From Flectobacillus roseus (GTDB taxonomy: Bacteria; Bacteroidota; Bacteroidia; Cytophagales; Spirosomataceae), in assembly GCF_030056665.1 (NCBI RefSeq), contig NZ_JASHIG010000011.1: a stretch of DNA of 64,000 bases. The stretch is one strand, 5' to 3'. This document shows positions 8,800 to 17,641 of this stretch, piece by piece (within the stretch, counting starts at the first letter, position 1; each line of letters opens with the position of its first letter). The position numbers were made by a program, and so were the translations under genes. The notes beneath the pieces were generated by a model. That model ran no database searches. It was not told the origin of the DNA and saw only the letters and a program-made list of their open reading frames with translations.

Positions 8800-9318
8800 C
8801 TATTTTACAGGAACACAACCATGATAATAGCCTGGAGCCATATTGAAATGTAGGATATTAGTCATGACATACTCCGAGTTCATGTATCCTCTAATAGTCA
8901 GATTTTTCACAAGTGTGACAAAACCCTTAGCGACTGGGTTATCCGAAACAGACATTTCCTTCAATACTTTTTCTCGTTCAGTTTTTGACGCTTGTGAAAA
9001 AGGTTTTTGATTCATTTTTTCCGAAAAGTCATTACATAAATTTAATCCTTGTGCATACGTCTGTTGGGCTTCGGGAGCATAACAGTCACGAATCATTCGG
9101 TCGACTAATACATGAACTTTCAAGGATTTTGCACCAGGCGTTGATGATTCAGGAATGATGGTTTCTACCACTTCGCCCAATAAATCGAGCGAGCCAGAAA
9201 AAATTGGTTGAGCCGTTTGAGGGAGACTTTCGGGTGTCCAAGCTTGAGCCCAAGAAGGCCAAGCAATAGCCACACCTACAGCCATTGAGAGGTTTTTGAT
9301 AGCGGAACGCCTTTTCAT
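8800..9318 (-). CDS. Gluconate 2-dehydrogenase subunit 3 family protein, Tat-exported
   Basis: The small gamma-type subunit that partners GMC oxidoreductases. The N-terminus KRRSAIKNLSMAVGVAIAW is a twin-arginine signal ending near WAQA. The body has the helical DRMIRDCY and FVTLVKNLTIRGYM segments typical of the family. It is the first gene of a two-gene unit, with the GMC gene following after about 57 bases. In known systems this subunit carries the flavoprotein through the Tat pathway ('hitch-hiking'). No cytochrome subunit completes the classical three-subunit complex; the small cytochrome at 5.0 kb is a possible but unproven acceptor. Confidence 0.88.
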   Translation of the reverse strand: MKRRSAIKNLSMAVGVAIAWPSWAQAWTPESLPQTAQPIFSGSLDLLGEVVETIIPESSTPGAKSLKVHVLVDRMIRDCYAPEAQQTYAQGLNLCNDFSEKMNQKPFSQASKTEREKVLKEMSVSDNPVAKGFVTLVKNLTIRGYMNSEYVMTNILHFNMAPGYYHGCVPVK

Positions 9319-9529
9319 AGTTAATCAATTGGGTTTAAAATAGCTGATCTATGCCATAAGGTTTAGTTATGGACTCTTATCAAATTAACAGATTCTGCCA
9401 TAAATTCTTATCCCTATCTATCCGCAAAAAAACGAATCGAGTAACATATTGCTGGAGCTATCTTTTTGAATGCTGTTGGATATATCCAAACGAGAAATTT
9501 GCAAAATCTGTTTTGTATAAAATTTAAGC

Positions 9530-9537
9530 TATTTTTG
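9530..9537 (+). promoter_or_regulatory. -7 promoter element of the esterase gene
   Basis: TATTTTTG fits TAnnTTTG and lies 53 bases before the ATG. A TTTTG at 9511-9515 is nearby but closer than the usual -33 spacing, so the upstream element is uncertain. Confidence 0.4.
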
Positions 9538-9589
9538 TTTCCAAAAATCTATTGAAGAAACAATTCCATCATCTTATTTCTAACTATCT

Positions 9590-10399
9590 ATGAAAAAAAG
9601 TACGTTATTTTTCCTGTTGCTATTTGTCCAATTTATTGGATTTGGTGCTACCGATACGATTCAGGTAAATAGTCAGTTTTTGAAAAAGAAAAGCCCGATT
9701 GTAGTGGTAACTCCTCAAGCCTATACGACATCTGGTGACAAACATTTCCCAGTGATTTATTTCCTTCATGGCTACAGCGGTAATCATCGTTCATGGGTAG
9801 AATCCTCTCCCGATTTCCAACAGCTCGTAGACCAATATCAAATAATTGCCGTTTGCGTAGATGGCGGTTACGATAGCTGGTATTTCGACAGTCCTATCGA
9901 ACCAACTTATCAGTACGAATCCTATATTTCAAAAGAACTCATTCCATTTGTTGACAGTAAGTTCAAAACCAAGGCCGAACCCAATGGACGAGCTATCACA
10001 GGTTTGAGTATGGGCGGACATGGCGCATTGTATCTGGGCACTCGCCATCCTGAGTTGTTTGGCGCAATGGCAAGTATGAGTGGAGGGGTTGATATCGCTC
10101 CTTTTCCAAACAATTGGAATATCAAAGGACGACTCGGAAAATATGAAGAGAATAAAGCTGTATGGGAAAAAAATGCTGTAATCAATCAAACCTTTACGCC
10201 AGCTCAAACGATTTTGATTGACTGTGGAATTGATGATTTCTTCATTGGCGTTAACCGTGCTTTACACCAAAAGCTCATGGATAATAAAATTCCTCACGAA
10301 TATACCGAACGCCCAGGGGCTCATAATTGGAAATATTGGTCGGTATCGGTACGAAATCATTTTTACTTTTTCAATGCTTTCTTTAGTGGAAAAAAATAA
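9590..10399 (+). CDS. Secreted esterase, esterase D/acyltransferase-like alpha/beta hydrolase
   Basis: An exported 269-residue hydrolase with an N-terminal signal peptide ending near GFGA. The nucleophile is Ser140 in GLSMGG. The charge-relay Asp (in LIDCGIDDFF) and His (in GAHNWKYW) come in the right order for the esterase D/putative esterase family (PF00756). The YFLHGYSGNHRSW segment supplies the oxyanion region. Relatives cleave short-chain or feruloyl/acetyl esters of carbohydrates; the actual substrate is unknown. It is a single-gene unit ending in a terminator shared with hpf. Confidence 0.9.
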   Translation: MKKSTLFFLLLFVQFIGFGATDTIQVNSQFLKKKSPIVVVTPQAYTTSGDKHFPVIYFLHGYSGNHRSWVESSPDFQQLVDQYQIIAVCVDGGYDSWYFDSPIEPTYQYESYISKELIPFVDSKFKTKAEPNGRAITGLSMGGHGALYLGTRHPELFGAMASMSGGVDIAPFPNNWNIKGRLGKYEENKAVWEKNAVINQTFTPAQTILIDCGIDDFFIGVNRALHQKLMDNKIPHEYTERPGAHNWKYWSVSVRNHFYFFNAFFSGKK

Positions 10400-10420
10400 A
10401 AGCTTTTACTAAGTACAAAA

Positions 10421-10449
10421 AAATAGCCCAAGCTTTCACTTGGGCTTTT
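10421..10449. terminator. Bidirectional terminator
   Basis: Arms 10425-10432 and 10439-10446 (AGCCCAAG and its complement) are flanked by A-run and T-rich sequence, between the convergent esterase and hpf genes. Confidence 0.75.
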
Positions 10450-10454
10450 AATAT

Positions 10455-10811
10455 TTAGCTTTCAGAAGCCATTGACAAATTCATCAGAACTTGGCGACTG
10501 CCTAAAGACTTTTCTTGCGCTTTTTCTTTGAACCTTTTTAATTGAACTTTCAACGCTTCGATTGCAATATCCATTGCTTCTTCGAAGGTAGTAGCCATCT
10601 CCCTCACAAATAGTGTAGCACCCGGCAAATTGATTTTCACTTCTAACGTTTTACTTCTGACCTTCGTACTGTCCCCTTTATCGAGTCGGAGGAAAACTTC
10701 CCCACCGGTGATTTTGTCGTAAAACGTATCCAACTTGTTCAACTTAGATTGGATAAACTCCAACAACTTCTTGTCTGCGTCGAAGTGAATTGAATGCACC
10801 TGTAATTTCAT
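10455..10811 (-). CDS. hpf: Ribosome hibernation promoting factor (HPF/RaiA, short form)
   Basis: Binds the 30S decoding region and stabilises idle ribosomes. The N-terminal KLQVHSIHFDADKKL and the EVKINLPGATLFV strand-turn are typical, and the protein ends soon after the second helix (LKVQLKRFKEK), so it is the short form lacking the dimerisation domain. The ATG at 10811 was chosen; the open frame can be extended two codons to a GTG at 10817, which is less likely. It is monocistronic. Confidence 0.92.
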   Translation of the reverse strand: MKLQVHSIHFDADKKLLEFIQSKLNKLDTFYDKITGGEVFLRLDKGDSTKVRSKTLEVKINLPGATLFVREMATTFEEAMDIAIEALKVQLKRFKEKAQEKSLGSRQVLMNLSMASES

Positions 10812-11271
10812 ACGCACTCTAGTTTAAGGTTAAAAGATAATTTATCTCTCAACGAGGCACTGCTTAATTTTAGTGTATAAAATATAAGGCTGAACAGTTT
10901 TTGTATATCTGGTATGATGTGCCAATGACGTTGAGTAGAAATTTGCTCAAGTTTGGAGTTGGGAACTAGCGTTACGATACTTTCATCAAAAGGCTAACTC
11001 CTCAGACTCCAAACTTATGTTATGTAAAAGCCCCATTCTTTCACAGGACTGAAGTACATTATTGAGCGATTTCCTTAGAATGAATTTAGAAGATTAATTT
11101 GATATATCCAAGTTCATTTTGCAGATTCTTCGAATAATCAAAACTAGAAATCTTCTATATAACAGAACAAGCTCATAATCTTGAAAATGTACAAAAAATA
11201 AGAATTTGTTAAGATTTTATTATATTTTATCCAAGAAAAAATAAAACTTTTCCATGTTATTAAACCGTAGA
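10812..11271. other. Intergenic region with a long-armed inverted repeat
   Basis: No gene is visible in these 460 bases. The notable content is the 11-bp inverted repeat at 10949-11016. The segment 11100-11271 is AT-rich without recognisable signals. Confidence 0.5.
10949..11016. repeat. Inverted repeat AAGTTTGGAGT
   Basis: A perfect 11-bp arm at 10949-10959 and its complement at 11006-11016, with about 46 bases between. The inner sequence (GAACTAGC versus GCTAACTC) continues the symmetry imperfectly. It lies between hpf and the nuclease gene, with no T-run, so it does not look like a terminator. Confidence 0.5.
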
Positions 11272-12996
11272 TTAAGCAGTTATTAACTCTGTATCAGGCT
11301 TTTTCCATTCTATTCGGAGAACCTTAGCTCTCAAATTTATGCTCTCAAAAAACCTTAACCAATAGAGTTGCTGGTTGGAAAGACTATCGGTCGGTGACTT
11401 TACTTCTATGAATTGATAGTCGCCATCGTCCCAAATAAAAAGGTCGGGAAAGCCTCTGACATTTTCACGAAGATTGCGAGCCATCTCCAGCATCACAGCC
11501 TTCACTTGCTCACTCGAAAGACGTTCTAATAAAGTAATCACTAAAGGAAATAAGCCTCCGTACCAGTCTACCAAGGGATTGGTAATACCATATTTTTCAA
11601 AGAAAACTCGATTCAAAAAGACATTCCAAGTGTCGGGGTCTTCCAATATTTCGAGACGTTCTTCCATCTTTTGCCTACGCTTTTCAAAAAATGTTGGTTT
11701 AAACAAATCTGAAGGCGAGCGTTGAAGTGGATGATGAATAGCCATGCTTTCTGTATCAAAAATAATATCCCAAAAAAGTAAGCCAAACAAACTTCTCCAA
11801 AGGTGATTTTCCGTGAAAGCAGCTTTCTTGTGCAGTTTTTCATAATGGTCTATTACTCCAAACTCAACTTGACGTTGCCATGATTTATCTAATGCCAAAA
11901 CGTCTGCTTTTTGGAGCTTATCAGTTACCGCTTTTTTAGCCTTTTTCTTAGCATTTTGTGCTTCTAGCTTATTAAAAAAATCAAGGGCAAAAAACTGTTC
12001 ATCCGCATTTAGTGGCTCCGAAAGAATTTGCTCACACAAGGCTTGTGCCTCTTCATTATTTTTGATTTTGTGCAAAATACGTACTTGTCTTTCTCTGGAT
12101 GGAGGCTCTGGCGTAAGTCTAAATACAGGCAAGGCTAGATCTGGCAATTTGGCTTTTTCGAAATAACTCCCCACTTTCAAAGCAAATCTTGCATAGCTAG
12201 GCTGGGCTATCTCAGAAAGTGATTCCTTATGCTTTTCAGTCCAAGTCATAAACCAATGATATATTTCCTCTGGCGCTATGTTTTGCTCCTGCATTTCATA
12301 AAAATCTTCTCTCGCCAAACTCACCTTGAATTTATCTTCCGCCTCTTGTCGACTCTGAAAATGTGGAACCAACTGATCCATATCGTAGTGTTCATAAGTC
12401 TGAAAGCCCAAATCTCGCACCACAAATTCAGTCATATCGCCATAACGGCTTCCGAAGAATAAGAACTTGAGCATTTGCACTTCCTCCTCGTAATTGACCT
12501 TGATAATGGCAGGTTTTTCTGCTATTTCGGGATTGAGCCACGCCACCATTTCATCAAAAGTAGCCGATTCTAAAAGCCAGTCGAGGAGCTCCTCTTTTTT
12601 AAGTCCATTTTTACCCTTAACATCCAAATTCAACATTTTGGCTAACTGAATCAGCTCAGTCTTGTTAAGAATATCCAAAACATTTCCTACCCAGGCAATA
12701 TGCTCATGACTAAGCCCAGATAAAAAGTTTTTAGTGATTAAGGTATCCAGCGTGGTATCAATATTTTCGATTTCTGAATATTTCAATTTATCAGTTTTGA
12801 AAAACGAACCCCTACGATTTGAGAAACGAATATATAAACATTGTTCATCTTCGCTGAGCGCTTCAAATGCCTGAATAAAAGCATTTTCTTGCTCATTGAG
12901 AATGAGGGCATATTTCTGTTTGACAAAGTCCAACAGGTACTGAAAATAGGTTAAATAATATTTAGGAGGAAGTTCTTTTTTCTCGATTGGTATCAT
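11272..12996 (-). CDS. FAN1-like nuclease with C-terminal VRR-NUC domain
   Basis: A structure-specific nuclease that probably acts in interstrand crosslink or branched-DNA repair. The C-terminal part has the PD-(D/E)XK core of the VRR-NUC domain, FPDLFIW then QFIEVKSPTD, followed by LSNQQLYWL, the pattern of bacterial and eukaryotic FAN1. The N-terminal two thirds (residues about 1-400) holds the helical and repeat-like region of FAN1, including a SAP-like segment with LLDWLL. At 574 residues it matches bacterial FAN1 length. It is monocistronic; a -7-like element lies at 13014-13021. Confidence 0.85.
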   Translation of the reverse strand: MIPIEKKELPPKYYLTYFQYLLDFVKQKYALILNEQENAFIQAFEALSEDEQCLYIRFSNRRGSFFKTDKLKYSEIENIDTTLDTLITKNFLSGLSHEHIAWVGNVLDILNKTELIQLAKMLNLDVKGKNGLKKEELLDWLLESATFDEMVAWLNPEIAEKPAIIKVNYEEEVQMLKFLFFGSRYGDMTEFVVRDLGFQTYEHYDMDQLVPHFQSRQEAEDKFKVSLAREDFYEMQEQNIAPEEIYHWFMTWTEKHKESLSEIAQPSYARFALKVGSYFEKAKLPDLALPVFRLTPEPPSRERQVRILHKIKNNEEAQALCEQILSEPLNADEQFFALDFFNKLEAQNAKKKAKKAVTDKLQKADVLALDKSWQRQVEFGVIDHYEKLHKKAAFTENHLWRSLFGLLFWDIIFDTESMAIHHPLQRSPSDLFKPTFFEKRRQKMEERLEILEDPDTWNVFLNRVFFEKYGITNPLVDWYGGLFPLVITLLERLSSEQVKAVMLEMARNLRENVRGFPDLFIWDDGDYQFIEVKSPTDSLSNQQLYWLRFFESINLRAKVLRIEWKKPDTELITA

Positions 12997-13013
12997 AAAA
13001 TTGTATTGAGCTT

Positions 13014-13021
13014 CAAAAGTA
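13014..13021 (-). promoter_or_regulatory. Possible -7 element of the FAN1-like gene
   Basis: On the minus strand this reads TACTTTTG, fitting TAnnTTTG, 18 bases before the ATG. No clear -33 element was found. Confidence 0.35.
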
Positions 13022-13225
13022 ATATTTGCTATAACAGAACGGATTTAATGCTCGAATAATTCAGGAAAGAAGAATACATGAAAGGTTTTAGTCAAAATAG
13101 TACAAATACCGAAGCTCGACTTTGTATTATTTCAATATTCTTGTAAAAAATATAACTTATTACATAATCTCTAATTAAAAATACTCAAATGATTGTGTTT
13201 TTTCGTGAATTATTCTTGAAAAATG

Positions 13226-13233
13226 TATATTTG
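13226..13233 (+). promoter_or_regulatory. -7 promoter element of pgk
   Basis: TATATTTG is an exact TAnnTTTG match. T-rich sequence sits where the -33 element should be (about 13198-13206). Transcription would begin near 13240. Confidence 0.5.
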
Positions 13234-13399
13234 CCACGAAGATTTTTAAAGGAAAGTCAACGAAGCATCAAGATTATAATAATTTTACAAATTATTAATT
13301 TCACGTAATATTATTTTGAAATAACTAGACGTTTCGTAATTTTTCTTTGTTGATTCACAAATCTCCCAATTATAAACAACTATTAACATAAGAAAAAAA

Positions 13400-14587
13400 A
13401 TGAAGACTGTCAATTCCTTCAATTTTGCAGGCAAGCGTGCGTTAGTTCGTGTTGATTTTAACGTTCCATTGAACGAACGTTTCGAAATCACTGATGATAC
13501 TCGTATTAAGGCAACTATTCCTACAATCACCAAAATCCTTAATGATGGTGGTTCGGTTATCTTGATGTCACACTTGGGAAGACCAAAAGACGGTCCAACT
13601 GAAAAATATTCATTGAAGCACTTAGTAAATCCATTGTCAGTAGTATTTGGTCGCAAGGTGAAATTTGCTGACGACTGTATCGGACAATCGGCTATCGATC
13701 AAGCTGCTGAATTGCAAGCAGGTGAAATCCTTTTGTTGGAAAACCTTCGTTTTTACAAAGAAGAAGAAAAAGGAAATGTTGAGTTTGCTGAAAAATTGTC
13801 AAAATTAGGCGATGTTTGGGTAAATGACGCATTCGGTACTGCTCACCGTGCTCACGCTTCAACTGCTGTGGTAGGTCAATTCTTCGAAGACCGCGTTTGT
13901 GGATATGTAATGTTGGCAGAAATCGAAAATGCTAACAAAATTTTAGAGAGCGCTGAGCGTCCATTCACAGCTATCATGGGTGGTTCTAAAATTTCAGATA
14001 AAATTTTGATTATCGAACGTCTTTTAGACAAAGTAGATAACCTGATCATCGGTGGTGGTATGACTTATACTTTCTCTTTGGCTGAAGGTGGCAAAATTGG
14101 TAAGTCTATCAACGAACCAGATAAAGTTGAATTAGCAAAATCATTGTTGGAAAAAGCTGAAGCTAAAGGTGTAAAAATCTATATGCCATTAGACAATACT
14201 TGTGCTGATAACTTTAGCAACGATGCAAACCGTCAAATCGTAAATCGTGGCGAAATTCCTGATGGCTGGGAAGGTCTTGACATCGGTCCTGAATCGGTAA
14301 AATTGTTTAGCGAAGTAATTGCTAGCTCTAAAACTGTTCTCTGGAATGGTCCAATGGGTGTATTTGAATTCCCTAACTTTGCTATCGGTACCAACGCTAT
14401 CGCTGATGCAGTGGTAAAAGCTACTGAAGAAAACGGTGCATTCTCATTAATCGGTGGTGGTGACTCAGCTTCGGCTGTAAACAACGCTGGTTATGGTGAC
14501 CGCGTATCTTACGTATCTACAGGTGGTGGTGCATTGTTAGAATACATGGAAGGAAAAGTTTTGCCAGGTGTAGCTGCTTTATCATAA
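13400..14587 (+). CDS. pgk: Phosphoglycerate kinase
   Basis: Transfers phosphate between 1,3-bisphosphoglycerate and ADP in glycolysis. At 395 residues it has normal length. The N-terminal signature RVDFNVPLN with the substrate-binding MSHLGRPKDG is clear, and the nucleotide-binding C-terminal half carries GGSKISDK, GPMGVFE and GGGDSASA. It stands alone on the plus strand and ends in a strong terminator. Its base composition is a little richer in G/C at third positions than its neighbours, as expected of a highly expressed gene. Confidence 0.98.
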   Translation: MKTVNSFNFAGKRALVRVDFNVPLNERFEITDDTRIKATIPTITKILNDGGSVILMSHLGRPKDGPTEKYSLKHLVNPLSVVFGRKVKFADDCIGQSAIDQAAELQAGEILLLENLRFYKEEEKGNVEFAEKLSKLGDVWVNDAFGTAHRAHASTAVVGQFFEDRVCGYVMLAEIENANKILESAERPFTAIMGGSKISDKILIIERLLDKVDNLIIGGGMTYTFSLAEGGKIGKSINEPDKVELAKSLLEKAEAKGVKIYMPLDNTCADNFSNDANRQIVNRGEIPDGWEGLDIGPESVKLFSEVIASSKTVLWNGPMGVFEFPNFAIGTNAIADAVVKATEENGAFSLIGGGDSASAVNNAGYGDRVSYVSTGGGALLEYMEGKVLPGVAALS

Positions 14588-14620
14588 GCCACTTAGCTTT
14601 TTCTAATATAAAATTAAGAT

Positions 14621-14650
14621 AAGTGAGGTAATTTTTACCTCACTTTTTTT
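14621..14650 (+). terminator. pgk terminator
   Basis: A perfect 11-bp stem AAGTGAGGTAA (14621-14631) with 14635-14645, a three-base loop and a T-run to 14650. Confidence 0.9.
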
Positions 14651-14785
14651 GTTTCTATTTCATAAGGATTTAATGATGGATTGCGCTAAAAGTGATACTT
14701 TCGGGTGGATTTTTCTAAATAGATTTATTGAAATCTCTCTCAGGCTCAATCATAAATCCCTCAATATTTTTGGATATTTTGTAGA

Positions 14786-17305
14786 ATGAAATTTCAAACA
14801 GCCCCCATTAGCACCCACGCCCAATATTTGCTGAATGACAGTCGCCAGCTTTCATCTCCAAGTTCTTCTATTTTCTTTGCCATAAAAGGGCTTCATCATG
14901 ATGGACATCAGTATCTCGACGATTTATACCGTAAAGGCGTTCGTGAATTTGTGGTCGAAAAATCAGCTTGTAATATAGGTGTCATGCGAGAACTTTCTCA
15001 AATGCCAGAGGCAAAGGTTTGGCAAGTAGAAGATAGCATTTTATCTATGCAAGAAGTGGCGGCGCAGCATCGTGCCCAGTTTGCTATTCCTGTCATTGGA
15101 GTAACAGGAAGTAATGGTAAAACGGTGGTAAAAGAATGGTTATCACAGTTATTAGCTAATCGTTTTCAGATTGTCAAAAGTCCTAAAAGCTATAATTCGC
15201 AGATTGGTGTGCCTTTGTCGGTTTGGCAGATGAATAAAGCTCATACGCTAGCCATATTCGAAGCAGGAATTTCTCGTCCAGAGGAAATGGAGGCTTTGCA
15301 AAAAGTCATTCAACCAACTATCGGCATTTTCACAAACATTGGTACAGCTCACAATGAGTTTTTTGCTGAAACAAGTCAAAAAATTCGAGAAAAAATGAAG
15401 CTGTTTCAACAGTCCAAAACTTTAATATACTGCTCTGATTACGTTGAGATTGACGAGATTGTAAAAAAGGAATTCATTTTTGAAAATCCTTCATGCAAAA
15501 TCCTTTCATGGTCGCGAGTTTTACCATTTGGTATTAGGGTTGATTGGGAGGTTGGACTTCAAAATACCTTGGTTACGCTTCAGCTAGACGACCCCGATAC
15601 TGAAAAAGAGGATTTACCATTTCAAGGTGGACATGCGATGAAACTCGATGTCCCGTTCACAGACGAAGCCTCTATTGAGAATGCGATTCATTGCATTGTT
15701 TCTATGATTCATTTGGGTTATAATGAATTAGAGATTCAAGCTCGTCTGCAAATCCTTCGTCCCATTTCGATGCGACTTGAAATGAAACAAGGAGTCAGAG
15801 GAAATTACTTAATTGACGATACCTACAATAACGATTTAGCAGGTTTGACAATCGCACTCAACTTTCTTAATCAGCAAAAGCAAAGAGAAACAAAAGTATT
15901 GATTTTGAGCGATTTGCTTGAAACAGGAGTTGTCGAAAGCGAGCTTTACAAACATATTGCACATTTGGTCAAGGCCAAACATTTGGATATGGTCATTGGG
16001 ATTGGCGAAATTATTACCCGCAACTGTGGTTTGTTTTCAATTCCTGCCAAAAATGGAGTGCACGAAGGAGCGCTACATTTTTTCAGAACGACCCAAGATT
16101 TTCTTGAAAGTAGGCTCATCAAAGAAATCAAAGATAGTGTTATTTTGGTCAAAGGGGCACGCAAATTCGGCTTCGAACAGGTAGTCAGTAAATTGGTCAA
16201 GAAAACACACGGCACTATTCTCGAAATCAATTTGGATGCTATCACGCACAACCTCAATTACTATAGAGATAAAATTGGTCAACAAACCAAAATTATGGTG
16301 ATGGTGAAGGCCTTCGCCTATGGTGCAGGAAGTACTGAGGTGGCCAATCTACTACAGTTTCATGGCGTAGATTATCTAACGGTAGCCTATGCAGACGAAG
16401 GTGTAGCTTTAAGACAAAATGGCGTTTATTTACCTATTATGGTTATGAACCCCTCTCCCAACGATTTTGAGCAAATTATTCAATATAATCTTGAACCCGA
16501 AATCTACAGCAAACGCATATTAAGGGAATTTTCAGAATATATCGATGAACATCATTTAACTGCCAAAATACACATCAAGCTCGACACAGGAATGCACCGT
16601 TTGGGTTTTGAAAAGCACGAATTGCCTGCTCTATTAGAAGTACTAACCTGTAATCCCAACCTTTGGGTGTCGACCATTTTTAGTCATTTGGTTGGAGCAG
16701 ATGGTGCCGAACATGATGATTTTACCAGAAATCAAGCAGCGCTTTATACCGAGATGGCAAACGAGATTTCTGAAGCAATTGGTTATTTTCCTTCAAGACA
16801 TCTTGCCAATTCAGCAGGAATAGCACGTTTTCCTGAAGCGCGTTTGGATATGGTTCGTTTGGGCATTGGGCTATATGGCGTAGCTGCTACCCCCGAAGAC
16901 CAAGCGCAATTACAAACCGTAGGTACGCTAAAAACGGTCATTTCCCAAATAAAAACAGTCGATGCCAACGAAACTGTAGGCTACAGTCGCAAAGGAATCC
17001 TTAATCAAAAAACTAAAACAGCCACAATTGCTATTGGTTATGCAGATGGTTTTGACAGAGGATTTAGTCGCGGCAATGGCGAAGTGCTAGTACACGGAGT
17101 TCGCTGTAAAGTGATAGGTAATATCTGTATGGATATGTGTATGATAGATGTAACCGATGTGCCAAATGTACAGGAAGGAGATGAAGTCATTATTTTTGGG
17201 AAAGACTTATCGATCATTGAGCTGGCTCAAAAAATAGATACTATTCCTTATGAAATTTTGACCAATGTAAGTGAACGAGTCAAGCGAGTTTTCTTCCAAG
17301 TGTAA
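14786..17305 (+). CDS. Bifunctional MurF - alanine racemase
   Basis: One 839-residue protein joins two peptidoglycan enzymes: an N-terminal UDP-MurNAc-tripeptide:D-Ala-D-Ala ligase and a C-terminal PLP alanine racemase. The MurF half has the ATP loop GSNGKT (residues 108-113), a SYNSQIGVPLSVW substrate segment and the DDTYNND motif. The racemase half begins near residue 470, with the PLP lysine Lys508 in MVMVKAFAYG, the catalytic Tyr733 in VGYSRKG, and IGYADGFDRG downstream. The fusion is known from Bacteroidota, so D-alanine supply and use sit in one polypeptide. No frameshift separates the halves. Confidence 0.96.
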   Translation: MKFQTAPISTHAQYLLNDSRQLSSPSSSIFFAIKGLHHDGHQYLDDLYRKGVREFVVEKSACNIGVMRELSQMPEAKVWQVEDSILSMQEVAAQHRAQFAIPVIGVTGSNGKTVVKEWLSQLLANRFQIVKSPKSYNSQIGVPLSVWQMNKAHTLAIFEAGISRPEEMEALQKVIQPTIGIFTNIGTAHNEFFAETSQKIREKMKLFQQSKTLIYCSDYVEIDEIVKKEFIFENPSCKILSWSRVLPFGIRVDWEVGLQNTLVTLQLDDPDTEKEDLPFQGGHAMKLDVPFTDEASIENAIHCIVSMIHLGYNELEIQARLQILRPISMRLEMKQGVRGNYLIDDTYNNDLAGLTIALNFLNQQKQRETKVLILSDLLETGVVESELYKHIAHLVKAKHLDMVIGIGEIITRNCGLFSIPAKNGVHEGALHFFRTTQDFLESRLIKEIKDSVILVKGARKFGFEQVVSKLVKKTHGTILEINLDAITHNLNYYRDKIGQQTKIMVMVKAFAYGAGSTEVANLLQFHGVDYLTVAYADEGVALRQNGVYLPIMVMNPSPNDFEQIIQYNLEPEIYSKRILREFSEYIDEHHLTAKIHIKLDTGMHRLGFEKHELPALLEVLTCNPNLWVSTIFSHLVGADGAEHDDFTRNQAALYTEMANEISEAIGYFPSRHLANSAGIARFPEARLDMVRLGIGLYGVAATPEDQAQLQTVGTLKTVISQIKTVDANETVGYSRKGILNQKTKTATIAIGYADGFDRGFSRGNGEVLVHGVRCKVIGNICMDMCMIDVTDVPNVQEGDEVIIFGKDLSIIELAQKIDTIPYEILTNVSERVKRVFFQV

Positions 17306-17314
17306 TAAAAAAAG

Positions 17315-17348
17315 AAAAACGGTGTCAGCAGAGCTGTCACCGTTTTTT
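17315..17348 (+). terminator. Terminator of the murF-alr gene
   Basis: AAAAACGGTG pairs with CACCGTTTTT and CAGC with GCTG, separated by a single T-T mismatch, around a three-base loop; a T-run ends the right arm. Confidence 0.9.
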
Positions 17349-17457
17349 AATAACCCTTCAGAACATTATTCTTACTATCCAATTATTAATACTAATTATT
17401 CTCTAAAGATATAAAAATGGTTAATTTTTTACAAGACAAAGATATAAAAAACTTTTC

Positions 17458-17497
17458 AAACTATTGCAAGTAAATTTGCAAAAAATTGCAATAGTTT
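17458..17497. promoter_or_regulatory. TTGCAA triple with 12-bp dyad, possible operator
   Basis: The 12-bp arm AAACTATTGCAA (17458-17469) has its exact complement at 17486-17497, and a TTTGCAAA palindrome sits between. Three TTGCAA copies thus occur at 17464, 17476 and 17486, about one helical turn apart. The site is 70-110 bases upstream of the likely -7 element of the DeoR-type gene. Confidence 0.5.
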
Positions 17498-17563
17498 GAG
17501 ACCTTTTTTCAAAGTTTTGCGAAAAAAAACTTTCCACTCTAGGATATTAGCAAGAAATAATTG

Positions 17564-17571
17564 TAAATTTG
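17564..17571 (+). promoter_or_regulatory. -7 promoter element of the DeoR-type gene
   Basis: TAAATTTG fits TAnnTTTG, 71 bases before the ATG. No clear -33 element was found. Confidence 0.4.
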
Positions 17572-17598
17572 ACCACTTATTATAATAAAATAGAAGTG

Positions 17599-17616
17599 CT
17601 TGCAATCTTGGGCAAG
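17599..17616. promoter_or_regulatory. CTTGC-N8-GCAAG dyad in the DeoR-type leader
   Basis: CTTGC (17599-17603) and GCAAG (17612-17616) form an interrupted palindrome just downstream of the predicted transcription start, sharing the TTGCA core of the upstream site. It is a candidate autoregulatory operator. Confidence 0.35.
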
Positions 17617-17641
17617 CGTGGGCCATTAAAGGTTTAAAGGT

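Larger units (their letters stand above)
12997..13399. other. Divergent intergenic region
   Basis: It holds candidate promoters for the nuclease gene (minus, 13014-13021) and for pgk (plus, 13226-13233), leaving pgk a leader of about 160 bases. I see no further structure. Confidence 0.5.
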
